A stretch of DNA of 64,000 bases from Flavobacteriales bacterium (GTDB lineage Bacteria > Bacteroidota > Bacteroidia > Flavobacteriales > Weeksellaceae). The position numbers and the translations under genes were made by a program. Where the stretch lies: NCBI GenBank assembly GCA_020635515.1, contig JACJZS010000002.1, forward strand, positions 1,474,001 through 1,538,000. The letters run 5' to 3'. Shown here piece by piece: positions 19,097-27,268 of the stretch. The first letter of the stretch is position 1. Each line of letters begins with the position of its first letter. Under the pieces are notes generated by a model. It made no database searches. It was not told where the DNA came from and worked only from the letters and a program-made list of their open reading frames with translations.

Positions 19097-19813
19097 ATGA
19101 AAAATAAGTATCTAAACATTATTTTAGTAGTTGTAGCATTTATCTTGTCCTTTATAGTATATCGCCTTATTGTAGGACCTGTAGAGTTTCAAAAACAAAG
19201 AGATGAGAAGTATATAATTGCAATTAAACGACTGATGAAAATCAGAGATGCTCAGAATGCATACAAAGAAGCTACAGGGAAATTTACAGGAAGTTATGAT
19301 ACTTTGGTAAGTTTTATAGATACAGGAGATATTGTACAAATAGAGCGTAAAGATACTACTGTAATGGTGATGGATAGAAGGCTTGGCTTTGAAGTTCCTG
19401 AAGATAAACAAATTGTGCGAGAAGTTTCTCGAGTAAAAGTGAAAGATAGTTTATTTGGAGGAGATGATTACAAGAATCTTATGTATTATCCTATAGGGTC
19501 TACTAGTGAGAAAATTCCAATGGAAGCGATATATATAAGAGCAGAAGATTCTACCAAAAAAGGAGATTGGTTGTTCTTTGCAGAAATGACAAAAAGAAAT
19601 ATCCTAAAAGGTGAAGATGAAAACGATATAATCGTAGAAGAAAATCAAGAAAAAGGAATTATAGGGAAAAGCATAACTGTAGGGAATAAAATGATTCTTT
19701 CTACTGAAGGTAACTGGACAAAAGATTTGGAAACTGAAATAACAAAGAGAGAAAAAAGAAATGCTGCAAAAGAGCAAGTAGCACAAGCAAAGAACTCTAA
19801 GACTGAACAGTAA
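19097..19813 (+). CDS. conserved hypothetical membrane-anchored protein
   Basis: A 238-residue protein with one N-terminal membrane helix (about residues 5-28, NIILVVVAFILSFIVYRLIV), then a soluble part. The start is the ATG at 19097; the TTG 18 bases upstream gives no better signal. The segment KRLMKIRDAQNAYKEATGKFTGSYDTLVSFIDTG resembles the first helix and loop of pseudopilin-like proteins, where a hydrophobic helix precedes an alpha-helical spine, but I cannot claim homology. The C-terminal 40 residues are Lys/Glu/Ala-rich. It sits 52 bases after the Omp85-like gene and three bases before the DUF3822 gene, so the three may be cotranscribed. Confidence 0.75.
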   Translation: MKNKYLNIILVVVAFILSFIVYRLIVGPVEFQKQRDEKYIIAIKRLMKIRDAQNAYKEATGKFTGSYDTLVSFIDTGDIVQIERKDTTVMVMDRRLGFEVPEDKQIVREVSRVKVKDSLFGGDDYKNLMYYPIGSTSEKIPMEAIYIRAEDSTKKGDWLFFAEMTKRNILKGEDENDIIVEENQEKGIIGKSITVGNKMILSTEGNWTKDLETEITKREKRNAAKEQVAQAKNSKTEQ

Positions 19814-19816
19814 CAT

Positions 19817-20566
19817 TTGAAGAATAAAAAACTAAATACAACTAATAAATTATCCATTCTTTTTACGAAGAATGGATTTTCTTATATCTCTACTATTCAA
19901 GGTAAGCAACGTTTTGATTCTATACAGGTAAATACAAATGCAGAACATAAATATATTCATTTTGTAAAAAGTTATTTTAGTTCATCAGAACTACTTTCAG
20001 AAAAGTATCAGGAAGTGAATGTGTACTTTAATAGTAATAAGTTTACGTTGGTTCCTAATGACTTATTTGACGAAGAACTTGCAGGAAATTATCTACAACT
20101 CAATACTCAGGTTTCATACAATGATTCGATTCGTTACAACGTCAATTTGGATTATAAATTTGTGCTTGTATTTTCTTATATAGAAAAACTGGAACGATTT
20201 GTTGAAGCAAAATATTCAAATATTACTTACTTTCATTCAATTTTCTCATTTATAGAAAAAATAAAACCTAAAAAAAACACAGTAGAGTTTCATCTGAATT
20301 TTTATAAGAATTCGTTTGATTTGGTTGCTTTTAAAGGTGGAAGATTGATTGTTGCAACTAATTATGAATTTAATTCCAATGAAGATGTATTGTATCATGT
20401 GCTTAATTACGCTAAACAGCAGGAAATGATTTCTGAAAAAACAAAAGTGTATTTCTATGGAAGTATATTAGAAAATGACAATAAAATTAAATTACTTTCT
20501 GAGTATTTTTTAGTTATGCCAAATGAAAAAACTACTTTTGAAAGAAATTACATCTGCTTGATATAA
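19817..20566 (+). CDS. DUF3822 family protein
   Basis: A 249-residue protein of a Bacteroidota-specific family (DUF3822) whose fold is thought to be actin/ASKHA-like; the reaction is unknown. The start must be the TTG at 19817: an in-frame TAA stands six bases upstream and there is no early ATG. Family-like segments are KVYFYGSILENDNKIKLLS and LYHVLNYAKQQEM. It precedes rsmD by eight bases, an arrangement familiar from flavobacterial genomes, and follows the membrane-anchored hypothetical by three bases. With that upstream gene it forms a pair (anchored helix protein plus possible ASKHA protein) reminiscent of pilus-assembly partners, but this is inference only. Confidence 0.78.
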   Translation: MKNKKLNTTNKLSILFTKNGFSYISTIQGKQRFDSIQVNTNAEHKYIHFVKSYFSSSELLSEKYQEVNVYFNSNKFTLVPNDLFDEELAGNYLQLNTQVSYNDSIRYNVNLDYKFVLVFSYIEKLERFVEAKYSNITYFHSIFSFIEKIKPKKNTVEFHLNFYKNSFDLVAFKGGRLIVATNYEFNSNEDVLYHVLNYAKQQEMISEKTKVYFYGSILENDNKIKLLSEYFLVMPNEKTTFERNYICLI

Positions 20567-20574
20567 AAAATACT

Positions 20575-21144
20575 ATGTTTAGAATCATTTCGGGAATTCA
20601 CAAAGGAAAAAAATTACTTGCACATAAAAATACAACAGCTCGTCCTACAACTGATTTTGCAAAGGAAGGTTTGTTTGGGATTTTATCTCATAAAGTTAGT
20701 TTTCATTCAGTAACAGTTCTTGATTTATTTGCTGGATTAGGTTCTATTTCACTTGAATTTGCTTCACGAGAAGCTCCAAAAATTTACACGATAGAAAACA
20801 ATAAAGTCAATGTGAAGTTCATACACGAATCCATTAAGAAACTACAATTAGAGAATCAAATACAGGTGTTTTGTCAGAATGTATTTTCTTGGATTCCTAA
20901 AAATAGAGAATCCTTTGATGTGGTATTTGCGGATCCTCCTTATGATATGTCGTTGCAAGAATATCAAAAGCTGATTGATTTAATTTTCTCTAACAATACG
21001 ATTTCGCAAAACGGAATCTTTATACTAGAACATTCTTCTCGTCAGAAACCAATAGAGAACCAGTACTATGATTTTACTCGAAAGTACGGGAACGTTTCGT
21101 TTTCTTTTTACGTGAACAAGTCGCAGTCGCCTGAGGAGGAATAA
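20575..21144 (+). CDS. rsmD: 16S rRNA (guanine966-N2)-methyltransferase
   Basis: Methylates N2 of G966 in 16S rRNA with S-adenosylmethionine. The 189 residues match the RsmD family: N-terminal FRIISGIHKGKKL, RPTTDFAKEGLFGIL, the SAM-binding loop DLFAGLGS (50-57) and the catalytic DPPY (120-123). It follows DUF3822 by eight bases and ends four bases before the convergent hisIE gene. No hairpin terminator fits in that gap. Confidence 0.95.
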   Translation: MFRIISGIHKGKKLLAHKNTTARPTTDFAKEGLFGILSHKVSFHSVTVLDLFAGLGSISLEFASREAPKIYTIENNKVNVKFIHESIKKLQLENQIQVFCQNVFSWIPKNRESFDVVFADPPYDMSLQEYQKLIDLIFSNNTISQNGIFILEHSSRQKPIENQYYDFTRKYGNVSFSFYVNKSQSPEEE

Positions 21145-21148
21145 ACTT

Positions 21149-21745
21149 CTACTTAGAGCGAGATTTAAGGATTTTTTCTACATCTTCTAGTGTAAATCCT
21201 TTTTGATGCAAAAGAATCAAATAATGATAAAGTAAATCTGCAGATTCGTTAAGGAAAAGTTCATCGTTGTTATCTTTGGCTTCTATTACAACTTCTACTG
21301 CTTCTTCTCCTACTTTCTGTGCAACTTTATTGATTCCTTTTTGAGTTAGTTTGTATGTATAAGAGTTACTTTCCTTATTTTCTATTCGTTGTTTAATTGT
21401 TTCTTGTAAGGTATATACAAAACCTTTTGCTTCTTCGCTTTCAAATTTATCGAAACAACTAACCGTTCCTCTATGGCAAGTAGGACCTTTCGGGTCTACT
21501 TTTATAAGTAAGGTGTCTAAATCGCAATCGAGTGCAATTTCTTTAACGTATAAGAAATTTCCAGAAGATTCTCCTTTTGTCCAAAGTCTATTTTTGGAAC
21601 GAGAATAAAAAGTAACTACTTTTTCATTTTTGGTTTTGTCTAATGCTTCTTGATTCATAAAACCAAGCATAAGCACTTGTAATGAAAGTCTATCTTGTAT
21701 AATTACTGGAATTAATCCGTCGAGTTTTCCGAAGTTTATTTGCAT
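21149..21745 (-). CDS. hisIE: bifunctional phosphoribosyl-AMP cyclohydrolase / phosphoribosyl-ATP pyrophosphatase
   Basis: Carries out steps two and three of histidine synthesis. The 198 residues comprise an N-terminal HisI domain (about 1-110) with the metal-binding region CDLDTLLIKVDPKGPTCHRG and a C-terminal HisE domain (about 115-198) with KVGEEAVEVVIEAK and ESADLLYHYLILL. The fusion is usual in this phylum. It is 12 bases downstream of hisF and the two are cotranscribed. No other his gene lies nearby; see the finding on the split pathway. Confidence 0.96.
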   Translation of the reverse strand: MQINFGKLDGLIPVIIQDRLSLQVLMLGFMNQEALDKTKNEKVVTFYSRSKNRLWTKGESSGNFLYVKEIALDCDLDTLLIKVDPKGPTCHRGTVSCFDKFESEEAKGFVYTLQETIKQRIENKESNSYTYKLTQKGINKVAQKVGEEAVEVVIEAKDNNDELFLNESADLLYHYLILLHQKGFTLEDVEKILKSRSK

Positions 21746-21757
21746 ACTATTATTTTT

Positions 21758-22513
21758 TTAATTCCTTACAGGAATATTATTTTCTACTAAATATTTTTTT
21801 AATTCTACCACAGGGATCTCATTAAAATGAAAAATACTTGCAGCCAAAGCTGCGGTAACACCTGTTTGCGTGAAAACATCTAGAAAATGTTCTTTTTTTC
21901 CTGCTCCGCCAGAAGCAATAACAGGAATATTTACTGTTTCGGTTAGTCTTTTAAGCACATCAATAGAGAAACCAGATTTAGTTCCGTCGTGCACCATAGA
22001 TGTAAGTAGTATTTCTCCTGCACCTAGATTTTCTGCTTGTTTTGCCCAATCAAACGTATGTATTTCTGTTTCATTTCTTCCTCCGTGTGTGTATACTTTC
22101 CATTGATTGTTTACGTAATTGGTATCTATGGCAACAACCACACATTGCGTCCCAAATTCTTTTGCTATTTCTCCTATTAGGTTAGGATTTCTAATTGCAG
22201 ATGAATTTATGCTTACTTTGTCTGCACCTGAATTTACCAATGCTTTTACGTCTTCTACCGACGAAATTCCTCCGCCTACAGTAAAAGGAATATTTATCTT
22301 TTTTGCAATTTCATCTACTAATTTTACGAATGTTTTTCTTTCTTCTACTGTAGCTGTAATATCTAGAAAAACCAATTCATCTGCTTTTTGGTCTGCATAG
22401 ATTTCTGCAAGTTCTATTGGATTACCTGCATCACGAATATTTTCAAAATTGATTCCCTTTACAGTTCTACCGTTTCTAATATCTAAACAAGGAATAATTC
22501 TTTTTTTTAGCAT
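21758..22513 (-). CDS. hisF: imidazole glycerol phosphate synthase, cyclase subunit
   Basis: The TIM-barrel cyclase that, with the HisH glutaminase, forms imidazole-glycerol phosphate and AICAR. The 251 residues have both catalytic aspartates, D11 (PCLDI) and D130 (VVAIDT), plus the phosphate-binding GGGISS (80-85) and the later SGGAGK. The length is standard. It starts one base after the stop of terC, which makes terC-hisF-hisIE a likely transcript. HisH is not in the window. Confidence 0.97.
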   Translation of the reverse strand: MLKKRIIPCLDIRNGRTVKGINFENIRDAGNPIELAEIYADQKADELVFLDITATVEERKTFVKLVDEIAKKINIPFTVGGGISSVEDVKALVNSGADKVSINSSAIRNPNLIGEIAKEFGTQCVVVAIDTNYVNNQWKVYTHGGRNETEIHTFDWAKQAENLGAGEILLTSMVHDGTKSGFSIDVLKRLTETVNIPVIASGGAGKKEHFLDVFTQTGVTAALAASIFHFNEIPVVELKKYLVENNIPVRN

Positions 22514-22514
22514 A

Positions 22515-23351
22515 CTATAAATTATCTATAATTTCTGAATTTTTTAGCTTAACGGCTTTTGATTTCTTTTTTAATTTTAAGTTTAAATATTCTACGAATA
22601 ATGCGAAGAAAATCGCAAAATACAAATATCCTTTGGGTATGCTGTGCAGTTCATTTCCAAATAGATTAAAATGTGCTAAGTGAGAACCTTCAGCCAAAAG
22701 CATTACGCCAATAAGAATTAAAAAAGAAAGACCTAATATCTGAATGGTTGGATGTGCATTAACAAACTTGCTTACAGGTCCTGCAAAAAGCATCATTATA
22801 GAAACCGAAATAACAATAGCTACAACAATAACTCCCATACCTATTCCATAACCAAATCCTACAGGTGGATTTTCCATACTTACCATACCTACCGCAGTAA
22901 GAATGCTATCAAAGGAGAAAACCATATCGAGCAGTGTAATTTGCATAATTACAGAAGTTAAACTTTGTGATGATTTTTTAGTAGAAATATGTTCCTCTTC
23001 TCCTTCTAATTTATGATGAATTTCTGTAACAGATTTGTAGAGAAGAAAAAAACCACCTGCAAACATGATAATGCTTTGTCCTGTAATTCCTGCATCTAGA
23101 AAATTGGTATGAATACTAAATAGTACTTCTTTTAAGGTTAAAACCCAAGAGATTCCAAAAAGGAGAGCTATCCTAAAAAACATGGCAAGAATAAGTCCTA
23201 TATTTCGAGCTTTAGGACGTTCGTGTTCAGGTAGCTTATTAGAAACAATAGAAATAAAAACAATATTATCTATTCCTAATACTATCTCTAAGAAAACCAA
23301 AGTAAGCAATGCCATCCACACCGCAGGATTTGCCAGCAAAGAAAAATCCAT
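22515..23351 (-). CDS. TerC family integral membrane protein
   Basis: A 278-residue polytopic membrane protein with about seven hydrophobic helices. It carries the two TerC signatures, LEIVLGIDNIVFISI near residues 21-35 and LLDMVFSFDSILTAVGM near 137-155, in which the membrane aspartates are conserved. Members have been linked to manganese or other metal export and to tellurite resistance; here only the family is certain. No ter operon genes are nearby, so tellurite resistance is not implied. It is the first gene of the run leading into hisF-hisIE. Confidence 0.9.
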   Translation of the reverse strand: MDFSLLANPAVWMALLTLVFLEIVLGIDNIVFISIVSNKLPEHERPKARNIGLILAMFFRIALLFGISWVLTLKEVLFSIHTNFLDAGITGQSIIMFAGGFFLLYKSVTEIHHKLEGEEEHISTKKSSQSLTSVIMQITLLDMVFSFDSILTAVGMVSMENPPVGFGYGIGMGVIVVAIVISVSIMMLFAGPVSKFVNAHPTIQILGLSFLILIGVMLLAEGSHLAHFNLFGNELHSIPKGYLYFAIFFALFVEYLNLKLKKKSKAVKLKNSEIIDNL

Positions 23352-23365
23352 ATATAAATTTTAGG

Positions 23366-23373
23366 CAAAAGTA
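23366..23373 (-). promoter_or_regulatory. -7 element upstream of terC
   Basis: TACTTTTG on the minus strand, 15 bases before the terC start codon. No good -33 match is seen at the right distance, so support is modest. Confidence 0.4.
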
Positions 23374-23396
23374 CAATATTTAGTCGACTTACTCAT

Positions 23397-23427
23397 AAAA
23401 AAAGGACTCTGAAAAACAGAATCCTTT
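23397..23427 (-). terminator. terminator after atpG
   Basis: On the minus strand an 11-base stem with one mismatch (AAAGGATTCTG / CAGAGTCCTTT) around a five-U loop is followed by a U-run, just downstream of the atpG stop. It lies between atpG and the terC promoter and isolates the two transcripts. Confidence 0.8.
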
Positions 23428-23449
23428 ATGATTTATTTTTGAATTAATA

Positions 23450-24304
23450 TTACGAACCTAAAGCTTCTGCTCCACCTACGATTTCTAAAATTTCTTTGGT
23501 AATTGAAGCTTGTCGAGCTTTGTTATAAGTAATTAATAAGTCGTTTCTTAGTTCGTTTGCATTATCGGTTGCCTTGTGCATTGCGGTCATTCTTGCTCCG
23601 TGTTCACTTGCGTAAGATTCCAATACAGCTTTAAAGAATTGAGTACGCAACGATTTAGGAATTAAATCTTCCATGATTTCTTTTTTACTTGGTTCAAAAA
23701 GATAATCAGAATTTAATTTTTCTCCTTTTGGTAATTCGATAGGAAGAAAACGCTCGGTTTGAACGATTTGCGTTGCTGCATTTTTAAATTGATTGTATAC
23801 TAAATACACTTCTGAAAACTCATTATTTAAAAATGATTTTATTATTTTATTTACAACATTAGATGCATTAGAAAAACTAATATCGTCCCAAATGGAATCA
23901 TTATTGCTATAAACTTCGTTGGTTTTCTTTAATATATCTCCTGCTTTTTTTCCTACAGAAAGTATACAAACTTCTTTTTGATTTTTTGATTTTTGGTTTT
24001 TGACTTCTTTTATAATAGAAGAATTAAATCCTCCACAAAGTCCGCGGTTAGAAGAGAAAACTACATACAATACTTTATTTGATTTTCCTGTCTTAGTTAA
24101 GTTTCCTCCTGCATCTTCTCCTTCTAAAGTAGAGCTTATGTTTTGCATAAGTTCTTGCATTTTAATGGAGTAAGGTCGCATTTGAGTAATTGCGTCTTGT
24201 GCTTTTTTTAGTTTAGCAGCAGAAACCATTTTCATGGCACTGGTAATCTGCATAGTAGAACCAATTGAGGTAATTCTGTTTCGTATTTCTTTTAAATTTG
24301 GCAT
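23450..24304 (-). CDS. atpG: F1Fo ATP synthase gamma subunit
   Basis: The central-stalk subunit of the F1 motor. The 284 residues start with the family's N-terminal helix (LKEIRNRITSIGSTMQITSAMKMVSAAKL), contain SNRGLCGGFNSSI near residues 84-96, and end with the C-terminal helix that carries the ALE/HGARMTAMHKATDNA motif. The length is standard. It is unusual that no other atp gene adjoins it: a rhodanese gene lies upstream and terC downstream. It has its own full promoter and terminator. Confidence 0.97.
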   Translation of the reverse strand: MPNLKEIRNRITSIGSTMQITSAMKMVSAAKLKKAQDAITQMRPYSIKMQELMQNISSTLEGEDAGGNLTKTGKSNKVLYVVFSSNRGLCGGFNSSIIKEVKNQKSKNQKEVCILSVGKKAGDILKKTNEVYSNNDSIWDDISFSNASNVVNKIIKSFLNNEFSEVYLVYNQFKNAATQIVQTERFLPIELPKGEKLNSDYLFEPSKKEIMEDLIPKSLRTQFFKAVLESYASEHGARMTAMHKATDNANELRNDLLITYNKARQASITKEILEIVGGAEALGS

Positions 24305-24365
24305 TTTTCCTTACACTTTATTTAAGTTTCTGAAAACATCACAAAAACATATATCTTTCAGTCGG

Positions 24366-24398
24366 CAAATTTACATCTTTTTTGGGATTTTTTACAAA
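24366..24398 (-). promoter_or_regulatory. atpG promoter
   Basis: Minus strand TTTG (24398-24395), a 21-base spacer and TAAATTTG (24373-24366): a full Bacteroidota consensus. The leader to the ATG at 24304 would be about 55 bases. It supports independent transcription of atpG. Confidence 0.7.
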
Positions 24399-24409
24399 AT
24401 AATCTTTGA

Positions 24410-24694
24410 TTATTCTTCTAGAGCTTGTAAAACGTCTCTGAATCCCATTCCGTTGTGTAAATCCTCTAAACCTTCACTTTCTAGAAAGTCAATCGCTTTT
24501 CCTGAACGGTTTCCGCTTCTACAAAACAGTACAATAGGTTTTTGCATCTGCTCAATTTCTTCTACCTTGTATTCTATATCTCCTAGTGGAATGTGAATTG
24601 CATTAGGAACGCGACCTTCGTTTATAAGTTCACTTTCTTCTCTTACATCTATAAGAGTTGCTTTTCCGCTTTTGATTATTTCTTGTACAGACAT
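24410..24694 (-). CDS. rhodanese-like domain protein
   Basis: A single 94-residue rhodanese domain. It has the early LIDVREESEL (residues 14-23), the HIPLGDI segment, and the active-site loop CRSGNR with Cys58, so it should be catalytically competent in sulfur transfer. With no signal peptide it is cytoplasmic. No sulfur-acceptor gene is adjacent. A TACTTTTG -7 element lies upstream at 24711-24718 and the atpG promoter lies just beyond its 3' end. Confidence 0.92.
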   Translation of the reverse strand: MSVQEIIKSGKATLIDVREESELINEGRVPNAIHIPLGDIEYKVEEIEQMQKPIVLFCRSGNRSGKAIDFLESEGLEDLHNGMGFRDVLQALEE

Positions 24695-24710
24695 CTGAAT
24701 TTATTTTTTA

Positions 24711-24718
24711 CAAAAGTA
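24711..24718 (-). promoter_or_regulatory. -7 element upstream of the rhodanese gene
   Basis: TACTTTTG on the minus strand 17 bases before the start codon. The -33 region is not recognisable. Confidence 0.4.
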
Positions 24719-24761
24719 GTTAAATTTAATTATGAATTATAAGTTATGATTTTTTTATTCT

Positions 24762-24791
24762 CTCTCCAAAGGAAAGGAGGTTTACACTTCG
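24762..24791. repeat. direct repeat, copy 1, flanking the LRR T9SS gene
   Basis: A 30-base sequence beginning CTCTCCAAAGGA matches copy 2 at 27176-27205 in 28 of 30 positions, in the same orientation. The pair brackets the LRR T9SS gene. Each copy contains CTCTCCAAAGGAnAGGAGG, itself a partial inverted repeat. Confidence 0.85.
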
Positions 24792-24851
24792 ACTTCGTTT
24801 CACTCCGCTCAGTGTGACAAAATAGTGTTGTCAAACTGAGCGAAGTCGAAG
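24787..24851. repeat. imperfect inverted repeat (interspersed-type element)
   Basis: The left arm begins CTTCGACTTCG and runs through CTCAGTGTGACAA to 24820; the right arm TTGTCAAACTGAGCGAAGTCGAAG ends at 24851. A nine-base extra segment interrupts the left arm. This CTTCGACTTCGCTCAG-type foldback is of a kind scattered through many Bacteroidota genomes. It could fold in RNA or act as a recombination site. Confidence 0.75.
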
Positions 24852-24914
24852 TTTCTTATCTTTTATCTGACTTCTTTCTTCTCAAGTCTAATAACTAACG
24901 TCTCAAATCTCATT

Positions 24915-27095
24915 CTAATTCTTAATTAATTTCTCTATTGCAATTCCTTTTTTGGTGGTAATTTTTAAGATGTAATTTCCAGCTTTAAGTTCAGAAATAT
25001 TGAGTTCAGTTCCGTTTACAATTGAGGTTTGAAGTAATTGTCCGCTTAGGTTAAAAATTTGAACGCTTTGCACTTCTTCGTTAAACGTAACTTTTTCACT
25101 TGCAGGATTTGGGAAGAAACTAACGTCATTCTGAGCTTGTCGAAGAATCTCTTCACTTGAAAGCGTTTCTACTGTGGTAACATATTCGTTGGTTTCGATT
25201 GGGAAGTTAAAATCGAAGTAAATATCTGCTTTGTTTTTAAGTTCATCTCCAAGTGTTACGGTTGGTAAGGTTTTTATTTTAAAAGCAACGTATCCATCGT
25301 TATTGGCATCATCAAAAGGAAGATTGATTCCTTCAAAAATAAATTCTACTTTGTTTCCATCAATTCTAAGTTCGTAATCGTGAGAAGAATCCGTTGGAAT
25401 TAACGTACTAACATCAAACATAGAAGTATCAATTATGTCTTTTACTACAATGTTAATTGCTTCTGCTGAACCTGTGTTTTCAAAACGGATTAAATAATCC
25501 ACATATTCTCCTATTAAATTAGGAGTAATGGAAGTTCCTTGCAGACAGGTTTTATCGTTAGGGTCGTAGGAGTTTACTACAGTTTGCTTTAATTCAAATG
25601 TATTGTCATTAGGAGTTTCGTCGTTAGTTGTTGGATTAATGATTGTATTGTACGTTAAAATATCGCCTCCGTTTACAGGTATTTCTATGGTTTCGGTTGG
25701 TGGATTGATGTTAAGTGTAACTAAAATAGTTCTGCTTTCGAATGGTTTTAAATCGGTGTAATCAAAAGTGAGTTTTCCATTTTCTTGGAAAGGAGTTACA
25801 GCAGGATTAGGTATATAATCAGATAAATTGTCATTGAAGTAGAATTCTAGGTTTCCATTTAAGGTAGTTGTTCCTTTGTTTTTGTAAACGATTTTGTATT
25901 CTGCATCAAAACCGGGTCTTGCTCCACGAACTGGAATTATTTTTACCTCCAAATCGTTTTTGTTTGCAATGGGTTGTATGCAAAAATCTACGATTTCGGT
26001 GTTTCCTAAATCGGTAAAGGTAATTTCTTTATATGTTGGAGAAATGGTATAATACGGATGTTCAAAGATTGGAGTTAAAGTGTAGGTTCTAGTTCCTCCA
26101 TAGGTTTTATATTCTCCGTTTTCATTGGAAAATAAATATCCTGTACCTGTTCCGTCTTCTTTTTTAATTTTTATGGAATGTCTTTGTTCTGCTTCACAGT
26201 TAATTGCTGTTTTTCCTAAAATAGTGTTTTTTTCTCCTGCAGGTTCAAAAGAACAGTAGGAGTTTATCTCAGCATCGATTCCTGCTCGTAGGCATTGTTG
26301 TGAAACATATTCAAACTCTTCTTCATCTACACAGATATATTTGATACTTGGAGATAATCCTCCAGCAGAATAAAGATTTACAATTTGAACTTTATTATTT
26401 TTTAGAATAAGATTACGAAAATTTTTAAACCCTATATTTACAGACTCTAAAAACTTAAGGTTACTCAAGTTTATAGTTTCTATGAATAAATTATTCCAAA
26501 ATACTAATTCTTTTAGTTTTGTAAATTGTGAAAAGTTAAATTCGCTTAATTCCGAATATTCAATATCTAACTTTTCTATATTATTAGAACCGCTAAAATT
26601 TATCTTCTTAACTCCATCTCCACCTTGAAAGTGTTTTAACATAGGTAGGTTGTTAATATTTAATTCTTCAAAATTATTAGCATAAATTATAATGTATTCC
26701 AATTTAGGGTTGTTAACAAAATTTATTAAAAAAAGATTATTTCTAAAACAAACTAAAGTAACTAAATTAATATTTTTAGAAATATTTAAGGAAGTTAAGT
26801 TATTAGAACTACAATCTAAAGTAACTAAATTGATGAAAAATTCAATACCTACTAAGTCAGATATAGAACTACCACTAACATTAAGAATTTCAATATTCTC
26901 TGCTTCATCTTCTTGTATTTCTCCATCATTATTTGTGTCAATTTTTAGGTTATTTCCATCAGCGTCTTTTGCAATAGTGTTAGTAACATCAGCTTCTAGA
27001 AGTTTTGCTTTAAAATTAGCATCAGGGATATTTACAATTTGTGAAAACAAAAAAGAAGTAAATAAAAAACTAAAAATTAATACAACTGATTTCAT
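24915..27095 (-). CDS. leucine-rich-repeat protein with T9SS type A sorting domain
   Basis: A 726-residue secreted protein. It has a signal peptide (residues 1-19, ending FLFSQ) and a short EF-hand-like acidic segment with DTNNDGEIQEDEAE. Leucine-rich repeats of the LDCSSNNLTSLNISKN type follow to about residue 260, then a cysteine-containing linker, then beta-sandwich repeats resembling conserved-repeat/DUF11 domains (SYDPNDKTCLQGTSI near 510). The final 80 residues (FFPNPASEKVTF to the terminal lysine-rich strand) are a T9SS type A signal. It is probably secreted or attached to the cell surface as an adhesin-like protein. It is flanked by two direct repeats and by no functionally related gene. 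Confidence 0.9.
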   Translation of the reverse strand: MKSVVLIFSFLFTSFLFSQIVNIPDANFKAKLLEADVTNTIAKDADGNNLKIDTNNDGEIQEDEAENIEILNVSGSSISDLVGIEFFINLVTLDCSSNNLTSLNISKNINLVTLVCFRNNLFLINFVNNPKLEYIIIYANNFEELNINNLPMLKHFQGGDGVKKINFSGSNNIEKLDIEYSELSEFNFSQFTKLKELVFWNNLFIETINLSNLKFLESVNIGFKNFRNLILKNNKVQIVNLYSAGGLSPSIKYICVDEEEFEYVSQQCLRAGIDAEINSYCSFEPAGEKNTILGKTAINCEAEQRHSIKIKKEDGTGTGYLFSNENGEYKTYGGTRTYTLTPIFEHPYYTISPTYKEITFTDLGNTEIVDFCIQPIANKNDLEVKIIPVRGARPGFDAEYKIVYKNKGTTTLNGNLEFYFNDNLSDYIPNPAVTPFQENGKLTFDYTDLKPFESRTILVTLNINPPTETIEIPVNGGDILTYNTIINPTTNDETPNDNTFELKQTVVNSYDPNDKTCLQGTSITPNLIGEYVDYLIRFENTGSAEAINIVVKDIIDTSMFDVSTLIPTDSSHDYELRIDGNKVEFIFEGINLPFDDANNDGYVAFKIKTLPTVTLGDELKNKADIYFDFNFPIETNEYVTTVETLSSEEILRQAQNDVSFFPNPASEKVTFNEEVQSVQIFNLSGQLLQTSIVNGTELNISELKAGNYILKITTKKGIAIEKLIKN

Positions 27096-27175
27096 AACTC
27101 AAGGATTTACTGCAATGTAATGAAAATATATTAACTATACACATTAAATTGATATGTATTTTCCTCTCCTCAATC

Positions 27176-27205
27176 CTCTCCAAAGGAGAGGAGGTTTGCA
27201 CTTCG
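27176..27205. repeat. direct repeat, copy 2, flanking the LRR T9SS gene
   Basis: Matches copy 1 at 24762-24791 in 28 of 30 positions. The core CCTCTCCAAAGGAGAGG is a perfect inverted repeat. It lies in the 173-base gap between the LRR gene start and the obgE stop. Confidence 0.85.
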
Positions 27206-27268
27206 TTCAGTATTACAGAGGTGATTGGTTTGTTCTTTGCTCATTGTGAGAATGTTGGTGTACAAAAG

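Noticed and set aside
22515..23351. Tellurite-resistance island
   Set aside because: TerC occurs alone. None of terZABDE is present, so the family name does not imply tellurite resistance.
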